Shown: piece after piece, positions 1 through 15,000 of the stretch | Layout: every line of letters begins with the position of its first letter | Position numbering within the stretch: the first letter of the stretch is position 1 | Source: Procambarus clarkii | Lineage: Eukaryota > Arthropoda > Malacostraca > Decapoda > Cambaridae | Reading direction: 5' to 3' | DNA length: 64,000 nt | Assembly: GCF_040958095.1 (NCBI RefSeq) | Contig: NC_091193.1 | Coordinates: 24,184,401-24,248,400, forward strand | Translations under genes and position numbers: made by a program | The notes under the pieces: generated by a model | What the model was told of the DNA's origin: nothing | Databases searched by the model: none | What the model saw: the letters and a program-made list of their open reading frames with translations, nothing else

Positions 1-3000
1 AGCATTAGCGTGAGACTTGCCTGAACATCAGCATGAAAGTCTTGCCTGAGCACCAGCTAAGACTTGCCTGAGCATCATCATGAGACTTGCCTGAGCATCA
101 GCCTGAGAGACTTGCCTGTTCATCAGCGTGAGAGACATGCCTGAGCATCAGCGTGAGAGACTTGCCTGGGCATCAGCGTGAGACTTGCCTGAGCATCAGC
201 GTGAGACTTGCCTGAGCATCAGCGTGAGACTTGCCTGAGCATCAGCTTGAGAAACACCTGAGCACCAGCGTGAGACTTGCCTAAGCACTAGAGTGAGAGA
301 CTTGCCTGAACATCAGCATGAGATTTGCCTCATCACCAGCGTGAGATACTTGCCTGAGCATCAGCGTGTGACCCGCATGAACATCAGCGTGAGACTTGAC
401 TGAGCATCAGTGTGTGAGACTTACCTGAGCACCAGCGTGAGAGACTTGCCTGAGCATCAGCGTGAGAAACTTGCCTGAGCATCAGCGTGTGAGACTTGCC
501 TGAGCACTAGCGTGAGACTTGCCTGAGCATCAGCGTGAGACTTGCCTGAGCATCATCGTGAGACTTGCCTGAGCATCATCGTGAGACTTGCCTGAGCATC
601 ATCGTGAGACTTGCCTGAGCATCAGCATGAGAGAGACTTGACTGAGCATCAGTGTGTGACTTTCCTGAGCATTAGCGTGAAAGACTTGCCTGAGCATCAG
701 CGTGAGACTTGACTGAGCATCAGTGTGTGACTTGCCTGAGCATCAGCGTGAGAGACTTGCCTGAGCATCAGCGTGAGACTTGACTGAGTAATAGTGTGTG
801 ACTTGCCTGAGCATTAGTGTGAGACTTGCCTGAGCATCAGCGTAAGACTTGACTGAGCATCAGCGTGAGAGACTTGCCTGTTCATCAGCGTGAGAGACAT
901 GCCTGAGCATCAGCGTGAGATACTTGCCTGAGCATCAGCGTGAGACCCGCATGAACATCAGCGTGAGACTTGCCTGAGCATCAGTGTGTGAGACTTACCT
1001 GAGCACCAGCGTGAGAGACTTGCCTGAGCATCAGCGTGAGAAACTTGCCTGAGCATCAGCGTGTGAGACTTGCCTGAGCACTAGCGTGAGACTTGCCTGA
1101 GCATCAGCGTGAGACTTGCCTGAGCATCATCGTGAGACTTGCCTGAGCATCATCGTGAGACTTGCCTGAGCATCAGCATGAGAGAGACTTGACTGAGCAT
1201 CAGTGTGTGACTTTCCTGAGCATTAGCGTGAAAGACTTGCCTGAGCATCAGCGTGAGACTTCACTGAGCATCAGTGTGTGACTTGCTTGAGCATCAGCGT
1301 GAGAGACTTGCCTGAGCATCAGCGTGAGACTTGACTGAGTAATAGTGTGTGACTTGCCTGAGCATTAGTGTGAGACTTGCCTGAGCATCAGCGTAAGACT
1401 TGACTGAGCATCAGCCTGAGAGACTTGCCTGAGCATTAGCGTGAGAGGCTTGCCTGAGCATCAGAGTGAGAGATTTGCCTGAGCACCAGCGTGAGAGACT
1501 TGCCTGAGCATCATCGTGAGACTTGCCTCAGCCTCATCGTGAGATTTGCCTGAACATCAGCATGAGAGACATGCCTGAGCATCAGCGTAAGAGACTTGCC
1601 TGAGCACCAGCGTGAGAGACTTGCCTGAGCTTCATCATGAGACTTACCTGAGCATTAGCGTGAGAGACTTGCCTGAGCATCATCATGAGACTTGCCTGAG
1701 CATCATGAGACTTGCCTGAGCATCAGCGTGAGACTTGCCTGAGCATCAGCGTGAGACAGGCCTAAGCATCAGCGTGAGACATGCCTGAGCATCAGCGTGA
1801 AAGACTTGCCTGAGCATGAGAGACTTGCCTGAGCATCAGCGTGAGAGACTTGAATGAGCATCAGCGTGAGAGACCCGCATGAGCATCAGCGTGAGAGACA
1901 CCTGAGCACCAGCGTGAGACTTGCCTGAGCATCAGCGTAAGAGACTTGCCTGAGCATCATCATGAGACTTGCCTGAGCATCAGCGTGAGAGACTTTCCTG
2001 AGCATCAGCGTGAGACATGCCTGAGCATCAGCGTGAAAGACTTGCCTGAGCATGAGAGACTTGCCTGAGCACTAGAGTGAGACTGGCCTGAGCATCAGCG
2101 TGAGACTTGCCTGAGCATCAGCGTGAGACACCTGAGCATCAGCGTGAGACTTGCCTGAGCATCAGCGTGAGACACCTGAGCACCAGCGTGAGAGATTTGC
2201 CTGAGCACCAGAGTGAGAGACTTGCCTGAGCATCAGCGTGAGACCCGCATGAACATCAGCGTGAGACTTGCCTGAGCATCAGCGTGTGAGACTTACCTGA
2301 GCACCGGCGTGAGAGACTTGCCTGAGCATCAGCATGAGAGACTTGCCTGAGCATCAGCGTGTGACTAACCTGAATATCAGCGTGAGAGACTTGCCTGAGC
2401 ACTAGCGTGAGACTTGCCTGAGCATCAGCGTGAGACTTGCCTGAGCATCAGCGTGAGAGACACCTGAGCACCAGCGTGAGACTTGCTTGAGCATCAGCAT
2501 GAGACTTGTCTCATCACCAGCGTGAGACACTTGCCTGAGCATCAGCGTGAGACCCGCATGAACATCAGCGTGAGTGCCGCATGAACATCAGCGTGAGACT
2601 TGCCTGAGCATCAGCGGTTGACTTACCTGAGTATCAGCGTGAGAGACTTGCCTGAGCACCAGCCTGAGGAATCAGCATGACAGACCCGCCTGAGCATCAG
2701 CGTGAGAGACCCGCCTGAGCATCAGCGTGAGGGACTTGCCTGAGCATCATCGTGAGACTTGCCTGAGCATCAGTGTGAGAGACTTGCCTGAGCATCAGCG
2801 TGAGAAACCCGCCTGAGCATCATCGTGAGAGACTTGCCTAAGCATCAGCCTGAGAGACTTGCCTGAGCATCAGCATGACAGACCCGCCTGAGCATCATCG
2901 TGAGAGACTTGCCTGAGCACCAGCGTGAGACTTGCCTGAGCATCAGCGTGAGAGACTTGCCTAAGCATCAGCCTGAGAGACTTGCCTGAGCATCAGCATG

Positions 3001-6000
3001 ACAGACCCGCCTGAGCATCATCGTGAGAGACTTGCCTGAGCACCAGCGTGAGACTTGCCTGAGCATCAGCGTGAGAGGCTTGAGTGAGCATCAGCGTGAG
3101 AGACTTGCCTGACCACCAGAGTGAGACTTGCCTGATCATCAGCGTGAGACTTGCCTGAGCACCAGAGTGAGAGACTTGCCTGAGCATCAGCATGAGACTT
3201 GCCTCATCACCAGCATGAGATACTTGCCTGAGCACCAGCGTGAGAGACTTGCCTGTGCATCATCGTGAGACTTGCCTGAGCATCATCGTGAGACTTACCT
3301 GGGTATCAGCTTGAGACCTGCCTAAGCATCAGCGTGAAAGACTTGACTGAGCATCCCTGTGTGACTTGCCTGAGCATTAGCGTGAGACTTGCCTGAGCAT
3401 CAGCATGAAAGTCTTGCCTGAGCACCAGCTAAGACTTGCCTGAGCATCATCATGAGACTTGCCTGAGCATCAGCCTGAGAGACTTGCCTGTTCATCAGCG
3501 TGAGAGACATGCTTGAGCATCAGCGTGAGAGACTTGCCTGGGCATGAGCGTGAGACTTGCCTGAGCATCAGCGTGAGAGTTGCCTGAGCATCAGCGTGAG
3601 AGGCTTGACCGAGCATCAGCGTGAGAGACTTGCCTGAGCACTAACGTGAGACTTGCCTGAGCACCAGCGTGAGACTTGCCTGAGCACCAGAGTGAGAGAC
3701 TTGCCTGAGCATCATCATGAGATTTGCCTCATCACCAGCGTGAGATACTTGCCTGAGCATCAGCGTGAGACCCGCATGAACATCAGCGTGACACTTGCCT
3801 GAGCATCAGTGTGTGAAACTTACCTGAGCACTAGCGTGAGACTTGCCTGAGCATCAGCGTGAGAGACGTGCCTGAGCATCAGCGTGAGAAACTTGCCTGA
3901 GCATCAGTGTGTGAGACTTGCCTGAGCACTAGCGTGAGACTTGCCTGAGCATCAGCGTGAGACTTGCCTGAGCATCAGCGTGAGAGACACCTGAGCACCA
4001 GCGTCAGAGACTTGCCTGAGCACCAGAGTGAGAGACTTGCCTGAGCATCAGCATGAGACTTGCCTCATCACCAGCATGAGATACTTGCCTGAGCATCAGC
4101 GTGAGACCCGCATGAACATCAGCGTGAGACCTGCTAAGCATCAGCGTGAGAGACTTGACTGAGCATCCGTGTGTAACTTGCCTGAGCATTAGCGTGAGAC
4201 TTGCTTGAGCATCAGCGTAAGAGACTTGCCTGAGCATCAGTCTGAGAGACTTGCCTGTTCATCAGCGTGGGAGACTTGCCTGGGCATCAGCGTGAGACTT
4301 GCCTGAGCATCAGCGTGAAAGACTTGCCTGAGCATGAGAGACTTGCCTGAGCATCAGCGTGAGAGACTTGAATGAGCATCAGCGTGGGAGACCCGCATGA
4401 GCATCAGCGTGAGAGACACCTGAGCACCAGCGTGAGACTTGCCTGAGCATCAGCGTAAGAGACTTGCCTGAGCATCATCATGAGACTTGCCTGAGCATCA
4501 GCGTGAGAGACTTTCCTGAGCATCAGCGTGAGACATGCCTGAGCATCAGCGTGAGACATGCCTGAGCATCAGCGTGAAAGACTTGCCTGAGCATGAGAGA
4601 CTTGCCTGAGCACTAGAGTGAGACTGGCCTGAGCATCAGCGTGAGACTTTCCTGAGCATCAGCGTGAGACACCTGAGCACCAGCGTGAGAGATTTGCCTG
4701 AGCACCAGAGTGAGAGACTTGCCTGAGCATCAGCATGAGACTTGTCTCATCACCAGCGTGAGATACTTGCCTAAGCATCAGCGTGAGACCCGCATGAACA
4801 TCAGCGTGAGACTTACCTGAGCACCGGCGTGAGAGACTTGCCTGAGCATCAGCATGAGAGACTTGCCTGAGCATCAGCGTGTGACTAACCTGAATATCAG
4901 CGTGAGAGACTTGCCTGAGCACTAGCGTGAGACTTGCCTGAGCATCAGCGTGAGACTTGCCTGAGCATCAGCGTGAGAGACACCTGAGCACCAGCGTGAG
5001 ACTTGCCTGAGCATCAGCATGAGACTTGTCTCATCACCAGCGTGAGACACTTGCCTGAGCATCAGCGTGAGACCCGCATGAACATCAGTGTGAGACCCGC
5101 ATGAACATCAGCGTGAGACTTGCCTGAGCATCAGCGGTTGACTTACCTGAGCATCAGCGTGAGAGACTTGCCTGAGCACCAGCCTGAGGAATCAGCATGA
5201 CAGACCCGCCTGAGCATCAGCGTGAGAGACCCGCCTGAGCATCAGCGTGAGGGACTTGCCTGAGCATCATCGTGAGACTTGCCTGAGCATCAGTGTGAGA
5301 GACTTGCCTGAGCATCAGCGTGAGAGACCCGCCTGAGCATCATCGTGAGAGACTTGCCTAAGCATCAGCCTGAGACACTTGCCTGAGCATCAGCATGACA
5401 GACCCGCCTGAGCATCATCGTGAGAGACTTGCCTGAGCACCAGCGTGAAACTTGCCTGAGCATCAGCGTGAGAGACTTGCCTAAGCATCAGCCTGAGAGA
5501 CTTGCCTGAGCATCAGCATGACAGACCCGCCTGAGCATCATCGTGAGAGACTTGCCTGAGCACCAGCGTGAGACTTGCCTGAGCATCAGCGTGAGAGGCT
5601 TGAGTGAGCATCAGCGTGAGAGACTTGCCTGACCACCAGAGTGAGACTTGCCTGATCATCAGCGTGAGACTTGCCTGAGCACCAGAGTGAGAGACTTGCC
5701 TGAGCATCAGCATGAGACTTGCCTCATCACCAGCATGAGATACTTGCCTGAGCACCAGCGTGAGAGACTTGCCTGTGCATCATCGTGAGACTTGCCTGAG
5801 CATCATCGTGAGACTTACCTGGGTATCAGCTTGAGACCTGCCTAAGCATCAGCGTGAAAGACTTGACTGAGCATCCCTGTGTGACTTGCCTGAGCATTAG
5901 CGTGAGACTTGCCTGAGCATCAGCATGAAAGTCTTGCCTGAGCACCAGCTAAGACTTGCCTGAGCATCATCATGAGACTTGCCTGAGCATCAGCCTGAGA

Positions 6001-9000
6001 GACTTGCCTGTTCATCAGCGTGAGAGACATGCCTGAGCATCAGCGTGAGAGACTTGCCTGGGCATCAGCGTGAGACTTGCCTGAGCATCAGCGTGAGACT
6101 TGCCTGAGCATCAGCGTGAGACTTGCCTGAGCATCAGCTTGAGAAACACCTGAGCACCAGCGTGAGACTTGCCTAAGCACTAGAGTGAGAGACTTGCCTG
6201 AACATCAGCATGAGATTTGCCTCATCACCAGCGTGAGATACTTGCCTGAGCATCAGCGTGAGACCCGCATGAACATCAGCGTGAGACTTGACTGAGCATC
6301 AGTGTGTGACTTACCTGAGCACCAGCGTGAGAGACTTGCCTGAGCATCAGCGTGAGAAACTTGCCTGAGCATCAGCGTGTGAGACTTGCCTGAGCACTAG
6401 CGTGAGACTTGCCTGAGCATCAGCGTGAGACTTGCCTGAGCATCATCGTGAGACTTGCCTGAGCATCATCGTGAGACTTGCCTGAGCATCATCGTGAGAC
6501 TTGCCTGAGCATCAGCATGAGAGAGACTTGACTGAGCATCAGTGTGTGACTTTCCTGAGCATTAGCGTGAAAGACTTGCCTGAGCATCAGCGTGAGACTT
6601 GACTGAGCATCAGTGTGTGACTTGCCTGAGCATCAGCGTGAGAGACTTGCCTGAGCATCAGCGTGAGACTTGACTGAGTAATAGTGTGTGACTTGCCTGA
6701 GCATTAGTGTGAGACTTGCCTGAGCATCAGCGTAAGACTTGACTGAGCATCAGCGTGAGAGACTTGCCTGTTCATCAGCGTGAGAGACATGCCTGAGCAT
6801 CAGCGTGAGATACTTGCCTGAGCATCAGCGTGAGACCCGCATGAACATCAGCGTGAGACTTGCCTGAGCATCAGTGTGTGAGACTTACCTGAGCACCAGC
6901 GTGAGAGACTTGCCTGAGCATCAGCGTGAGAAACTTGCCTGAGCATCAGCGTGTGAGACTTGCCTGAGCACTAGCGTGAGACTTGCCTGAGCATCAGCGT
7001 GAGACTTGACTGAGTAATAGTGTGTGACTTGCCTGAGCATTAGTGTGAGACTTGCCTGAGCATCAGCGTAAGACTTGACTGAGCATCAGCCTGAGAGACT
7101 TGCCTGAGCATTAGCGTGAGAGGCTTGCCTGAGCATCAGAGTGAGAGATTTGCCTGAGCACCAGCGTGAGAGACTTGCCTGAGCATCATCGTGAGACTTG
7201 CCTCAGCCTCAGCGTGAGATTTGCCTGAACATCAGCATGAGAGACATGCCTGAGCATCAGCGTAAGAGACTTGCCTGAGCACCAGCGTGAGAGACTTGCC
7301 TGAGCTTCATCATGAGACTTACCTGAGCATTAGCGTGAGAGACTTGCCTGAGCATCATCATGAGACTTGCCTGAGCATCATGAGACTTGCCTGAGCATCA
7401 GCGTGAGACTTGCCTGAGCATCAGCGTGAGACAGGCCTAAGCATCAGCGTGAGACATGCCTGAGCATCAGCGTGAAAGACTTGCCTGAGCATGAGAGACT
7501 TGCCTGAGCATCAGCGTGAGAGACTTGAATGAGCATCAGCGTGAGAGACCCGCATGAGCATCAGCGTGAGAGACACCTGAGCACCAGCGTGAGACTTGCC
7601 TGAGCATCAGCGTAAGAGACTTTCCTGAGCATCAGCGTGAGACATGCCTGAGCATCAGCGTGAAAGACTTGCCTGAGCATGAGAGACTTGCCTGAGCACT
7701 AGAGTGAGACTGGCCTGAGCATCAGCGTGAGACTTGCCTGAGCATCAGCGTGAGACACCTGAGCATCAGCGTGAGACTTGCCTGAGCATCAGCGTGAGAC
7801 ACCTGAGCACCAGCGTGAGAGATTTGCCTGAGCACCAGAGTGAGAGACTTGCCTGAGCATCAGCATGAGACTTGTCTCATCACCAGCGTGAGATACTTGC
7901 CTAAGCATCAGCGTGAGACCCGCATGAACATCAGCGTGAGACTTGCCTGAGCATCAGCGTGTGAGACTTACCTGAGCACCGGCGTGAGAGACTTGCCTGA
8001 GCATCAGCATGAGAGACTTGCCTGAGCATCAGCGTGTGACTAACCTGAATATCAGCGTGAGAGACTTGCCTGAGCACTAGCGTGAGACTTGCCTGAGCAT
8101 CAGCGTGAGACTTGCCTGAGCATCAGCGTGAGAGACACCTGAGCACCAGCGTGAGACTTGCTTGAGCATCAGCATGAGACTTGTCTCATCACCAGCGTGA
8201 GACACTTGCCTGAGCATCAGCGTGAGACCCGCATGAACATCAGCGTGAGTGCCGCATGAACATCAGCGTGAGACTTGCCTGAGCATCAGCGGTTGACTTA
8301 CCTGAGTATCAGCGTGAGAGACTTGCCTGAGCACCAGCCTGAGGAATCAGCATGACAGACCCGCCTGAGCATCAGCGTGAGAGACCCGCCTGAGCATCAG
8401 CGTGAGGGACTTGCCTGAGCATCATCGTGAGACTTGCCTGAGCATCAGTGTGAGAGACTTGCCTGAGCATCAGCGTGAGAAACCCGCCTGAGCATCATCG
8501 TGAGAGACTTGCCTAAGCATCAGCCTGAGAGACTTGCCTGAGCATCAGCATGACAGACCCGCCTGAGCATCATCGTGAGAGACTTGCCTGAGCACCAGCG
8601 TGAGACTTGCCTGAGCATCAGCGTGAGAGACTTGCCTAAGCATCAGCCTGAGAGACTTGCCTGAGCATCAGCATGACAGACCCGCCTGAGCATCATCGTG
8701 AGAGACTTGCCTGAGCACCAGCGTGAGACTTGCCTGAGCATCAGCGTGAGAGGCTTGAGTGAGCATCAGCGTGAGAGACTTGCCTGACCACCAGAGTGAG
8801 AGACTTGCCTGAGCATCAGCATGAGACTTGCCTCATCACCAGCATGAGATACTTGCCTGAGCACCAGCGTGAGAGACTTGCCTGTGCATCATCGTGAGAC
8901 TTGCCTGAGCATCATCGTGAGACTTACCTGGGTATCAGCTTGAGACCTGCCTAAGCATCAGCGTGAAAGACTTGACTGAGCATCCCTGTGTGACTTGCCT

Positions 9001-12000
9001 GAGCATTAGCGTGAGACTTGCCTGAGCATCAGCATGAAAGTCTTGCCTGAGCACCAGCTAAGACTTGCCTGAGCATCATCATGAGACTTGCCTGAGCATC
9101 AGCCTGAGAGACTTGCCTGTTCATCAGCGTGAGAGACATGCTTGAGCATCAGCGTGAGAGACTTGCCTGGGCATGAGCGTGAGACTTGCCTGAGCATCAG
9201 CGTGAGAGTTGCCTGAGCATCAGCGTGAGAGGCTTGACCGAGCATCAGCGTGAGAGACTTGCCTGAGCACTAACGTGAGACTTGCCTGAGCACCAGCGTG
9301 AGACTTGCCTGAGCACCAGAGTGAGAGACTTGCCTGAGCATCATCATGAGATTTGCCTCATCACCAGCGTGAGATACTTGCCTGAGCATCAGCGTGAGAC
9401 CCGCATGAACATCAGCGTGACACTTGCCTGAGCATCAGTGTGTGAAACTTACCTGAGCACTAGCGTGAGACTTGCCTGAGCATCAGCGTGAGAGACGTGC
9501 CTGAGCATCAGCGTGAGAAACTTGCCTGAGCATCAGTGTGTGAGACTTGCCTGAGCACTAGCGTGAGACTTGCCTGAGCATCAGCGTGAGACTTGCCTGA
9601 GCATCAGCGTGAGAGACACCTGAGCACCAGCGTCAGAGACTTGCCTGAGCACCAGAGTGAGAGACTTGCCTGAGCATCAGCATGAGACTTGCCTCATCAC
9701 CAGCATGAGATACTTGCCTGAGCATCAGCGTGAGACCCGCATGAACATCAGCGTGAGACCTGCTAAGCATCAGCGTGAGAGACTTGACTGAGCATCCGTG
9801 TGTAACTTGCCTGAGCATTAGCGTGAGACTTGCTTGAGCATCAGCGTAAGAGACTTGCCTGAGCATCAGTCTGAGAGACTTGCCTGTTCATCAGCGTGGG
9901 AGACTTGCCTGGGCATCAGCGTGAGACTTGCCTGAGCATCAGCGTGAAAGACTTGCCTGAGCATGAGAGACTTGCCTGAGCATCAGCGTGAGAGACTTGA
10001 ATGAGCATCAGCGTGGGAGACCCGCATGAGCATCAGCGTGAGAGACACCTGAGCACCAGCGTGAGACTTGCCTGAGCATCAGCGTAAGAGACTTGCCTGA
10101 GCATCATCATGAGACTTGCCTGAGCATCAGCGTGAGAGACTTTCCTGAGCATCAGCGTGAGACATGCCTGAGCATCAGCGTGAGACATGCCTGAGCATCA
10201 GCGTGAAAGACTTGCCTGAGCATGAGAGACTTGCCTGAGCACTAGAGTGAGACTGGCCTGAGCATCAGCGTGAGACTTGCCTGAGCATCAGCGTGAGACA
10301 CCTGAGCACCAGCGTGAGAGATTTGCCTGAGCACCAGAGTGAGAGACTTGCCTGAGCATCAGCATGAGACTTGTCTCATCACCAGCGTGAGATACTTGCC
10401 TAAGCATCAGCGTGAGACCCGCATGAACATCAGCGTGAGACTTACCTGAGCACCGGCGTGAGAGACTTGCCTGAGCATCAGCATGAGAGACTTGCCTGAG
10501 CATCAGCGTGTGACTAACCTGAATATCAGCGTGAGAGACTTGCCTGAGCACTAGCGTGAGACTTGCCTGAGCATCAGCGTGAGACTTGCCTGAGCATCAG
10601 CGTGAGAGACACCTGAGCACCAGCGTGAGACTTGCCTGAGCATCAGCATGAGACTTGTCTCATCACCAGCGTGAGACACTTGCCTGAGCATCAGCGTGAG
10701 ACCCGCATGAACATCAGTGTGAGACCCGCATGAACATCAGCGTGAGACTTGCCTGAGCATCAGCGGTTGACTTACCTGAGCATCAGCGTGAGAGACTTGC
10801 CTGAGCACCAGCCTGAGGAATCAGCATGACAGACCCGCCTGAGCATCAGCGTGAGAGACCCGCCTGAGCATCAGCGTGAGGGACTTGCCTGAGCATCATC
10901 GTAAGACTTGCCTGAGCATCAGTGTGAGAGACTTGCCTGAGCATCAGCGTGAGAGACCCGCCTGAGCATCATCGTGAGAGACTTGCCTAAGCATCAGCCT
11001 GAGACACTTGCCTGAGCATCAGCATGACAGACCCGCCTGAGCATCATCGTGAGAGACTTGCCTGAGCACCAGCGTGAAACTTGCCTGAGCATCAGCGTGA
11101 GAGACTTGCCTAAGCATCAGCCTGAGAGACTTGCCTGAGCATCAGCATGACAGACCCGCCTGAGCATCATCGTGAGAGACTTGCCTGAGCACCAGCGTGA
11201 GACTTGCCTGAGCATCAGCGTGAGAGGCTTGAGTGAGCATCAGCGTGAGAGACTTGCCTGACCACCAGAGTGAGACTTGCCTGATCATCAGCGTGAGACT
11301 TGCCTGAGCACCAGAGTGAGAGACTTGCCTGAGCATCAGCATGAGACTTGCCTCATCACCAGCATGAGATACTTGCCTGAGCACCAGCGTGAGAGACTTG
11401 CCTGTGCATCATCGTGAGACTTGCCTGAGCATCATCGTGAGACTTACCTGGGTATCAGCTTGAGACCTGCCTAAGCATCAGCGTGAAAGACTTGACTGAG
11501 CATCCCTGTGTGACTTGCCTGAGCATTAGCGTGAGACTTGCCTGAGCATCAGCATGAAAGTCTTGCCTGAGCACCAGCTAAGACTTGCCTGAGCATCATC
11601 ATGAGACTTGCCTGAGCATCAGCCTGAGAGACTTGCCTGTTCATCAGCGTGAGAGACATGCTTGAGCATCAGCGTGAGAGACTTGCCTGGGCATCAGCGT
11701 GAGACTTGCCTGAGCATCAGCGTGAGAGTTGCCTGAGCATCAGCGTGAGAGGCTTGACTGAGCATCAGCGTGAGAGACTTGCCTGAGCACTAACGTGAGA
11801 CTTGCCTGAGCACCAGCGTGAGACTTGCCTGAGCACCAGAGTGAGAGACTTGCCTGAGCATCATCATGAGATTTGCCTCATCACCAGCGTGAGATACTTG
11901 CCTGAGCATCAGCGTGAGACCCGCATGAACATCAGCGTGAGACTTGCCTGAGCATCAGTGTGTGAGACTTACCTGAGCACCAGCGTGAGAGACGTGCCTG

Positions 12001-15000
12001 AGCATCAGCGTGAGAAACTTGCCTGAGCATCAGTGTGTGAGACTTGCCTGAGCACTAGCGTGAGACTTGCCTGAGCATCAGCGTGAGACTTGCCTGAGCA
12101 TCAGCATGAGACTTGCCTCATCACCAGCATGAGATACTTGCCTGAGCATCAGCGTGAGACCCGCATGAACATCAGCGTGAGACCTGCCTAAGCATCAGCG
12201 TGAGAGACTTGACTGAGCATCCGTGTGTAACTTGCCTGAGGATTAGCGTGAGACTTGCTTGAGCATCAGCGTAAGAGACTTGCCTGAGCATCAGTCTGAG
12301 AGACTTGCCTGTTCATCAGCGTGGGAGACTTGCCTGGGCATCAGCGTGAGACTTGCCTGAGCATCAGCGTGAGAGACTTGCCTGAGCATCAGCGTGAGAG
12401 GCTTGACTGAGCATCAACGTGAGACTTGCCTGAGCATTTCCGTGAGACTTGCCTGAGCATCAGCGTGAGAGACCCGCCTGAGTATCAGCGTGAGACTTGC
12501 CTGAGCACTAACGTAAGACGTCCCTGAGCATCAGCGTGAGACTTGCCTGAGCATCAGCGAGAGAAACACCTGAGCACCAGCGTGAGTCTTGCCTGAGCAC
12601 CAGAGTGAGAGACTTGCCTGAGCACCAGAGTGAGAGACTTGCCTGAACATCAGCATGAGATTTGCCTGAGCATCAGTGTGTGAGACTTACCTGAGCACCA
12701 GCGTGAGAGACTTCCTGAGCATCAGCGTGATAGACTTGCCTGAGCATCAGCGTGTGACTTACCTGAGGATCAGCGTGAGAGACTTGCCTGAGCACCAGCC
12801 TGAGCATCAGCATGACAGACCTGCCTGAGCATCAACGTGAGAGACCCGCATGAGCATCAGCCTGAGACTTGCCTGAGCATCAGCGTGAGAGACTTGCCTG
12901 AGCATCAGTGTTAGAGACTTGCCTGAGCATCAGCGTTAGAGACTTGCCTGAGCATCAGCGTGAGACTTGCCTGAGCATCAGCGTGAGACCCGCATGAGCA
13001 TCAGCGTGAGACCCCCATGAGCATCAGCGTGAGAGGCTTGACAGAGCATCAGCGTGAGAGACTTGCCTGAGCATTTCCGTGAGACTTACCTGAGCATCAG
13101 CGTGAGAGACCCGCCTGAGTATCAGCGTGAGAGACTTGCCTGAGCACTAGCGTGAGACTTGCCTGAGCATCAGCGTGAGAGACACCTGAGCACCAGCGTG
13201 AGAGACTTGCCTGAGCACCAGAGTGAGAGACTTGCCTGAGCACCAGAGTGAGAGACTTGCCTGGGCATCAGCATAAGACCCGCATGAACATCAGCGTGAG
13301 ACTTGCCTGAGCATCAGCGTGTGAGACTTACCTGAGCACCAGCGTGAGATACTTGCCTGAGCATCGGCGTGTGAGACTTACTTGAGCACCAGCGTGAGAT
13401 ACTTGCCTGAGCATCAGCGTGGGAGACTTGCCTGGGCATCAGCGTGAGACTTGCCTGAGCATCAGCGTGAAAGACTTGCCTGAGCATGAGAGACTTGCCT
13501 GAGCATCAGCGTGAGAGACTTGAATGAGCATCAGCGTGGGAGACCCGCATGAGCATCAGCGTGAGAGACACCTGAGCACCAGCGTGAGACTTGCCTGAGC
13601 ATCAGCGTAAGAGACTTGCCTGAGCATCATCATGAGACTTGCCTGAGCATCAGCGTGAGAGACTTTCCTGAGCATCAGCGTGAGACATGCCTGAGCATCA
13701 GCGTGAGACATGCCTGAGCATCAGCGTGAAAGACTTGCCTGAGCATGAGAGACTTGCCTGAGCACTAGAGTGAGACTGGCCTGAGCATCAGCGTGAGACT
13801 TGCCTGAGCATCAGCGTGAGACACCTGAGCACCAGCGTGAGAGATTTGCCTGAGCACCAGAGTGAGAGACTTGCCTGAGCATCAGCATGAGACTTGTCTC
13901 ATCACCAGCGTGAGATACTTGCCTAAGCATCAGCGTGAGACCCGCATGAACATCAGCGTGAGACTTACCTGAGCACCGGCGTGAGAGACTTGCCTGAGCA
14001 TCAGCATGAGAGACTTGCCTGAGCATCAGCGTGTGACTAACCTGAATATCAGCGTGAGAGACTTGCCTGAGCACTAGCGTGAGACTTGCCTGAGCATCAG
14101 CGTGAGACTTGCCTGAGCATCAGCGTGAGAGACACCTGAGCACCAGCGTGAGACTTGCCTGAGCATCAGCATGAGACTTGTCTCATCACCAGCGTGAGAC
14201 ACTTGCCTGAGCATCAGCGTGAGACCCGCATGAACATCAGTGTGAGACCCGCATGAACATCAGCGTGAGACTTGCCTGAGCATCAGCGGTTGACTTACCT
14301 GAGCATCAGCGTGAGAGACTTGCCTGAGCACCAGCCTGAGGAATCAGCATGACAGACCCGCCTGAGCATCAGCGTGAGAGACCCGCCTGAGCATCAGCGT
14401 GAGGGACTTGCCTGAGCATCATCGTAAGACTTGCCTGAGCATCAGTGTGAGAGACTTGCCTGAGCATCAGCGTGAGAGACCCGCCTGAGCATCATCGTGA
14501 GAGACTTGCCTAAGCATCAGCCTGAGACACTTGCCTGAGCATCAGCATGACAGACCCGCCTGAGCATCATCGTGAGAGACTTGCCTGAGCACCAGCGTGA
14601 AACTTGCCTGAGCATCAGCGTGAGAGACTTGCCTAAGCATCAGCCTGAGAGACTTGCCTGAGCATCAGCATGACAGACCCGCCTGAGCATCATCGTGAGA
14701 GACTTGCCTGAGCACCAGCGTGAGACTTGCCTGAGCATCAGCGTGAGAGGCTTGAGTGAGCATCAGCGTGAGAGACTTGCCTGACCACCAGAGTGAGACT
14801 TGCCTGATCATCAGCGTGAGACTTGCCTGAGCACCAGAGTGAGAGACTTGCCTGAGCATCAGCATGAGACTTGCCTCATCACCAGCATGAGATACTTGCC
14901 TGAGCACCAGCGTGAGAGACTTGCCTGTGCATCATCGTGAGACTTGCCTGAGCATCATCGTGAGACTTACCTGGGTATCAGCTTGAGACCTGCCTAAGCA

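Noticed and set aside
2993-14907. Repeated minus-strand ORFs of 77-87 codons in the satellite
   Set aside because: They recur only because satellite blocks are duplicated; the 23/25-bp unit shifts frame constantly and the products are fragments of the unit translation.
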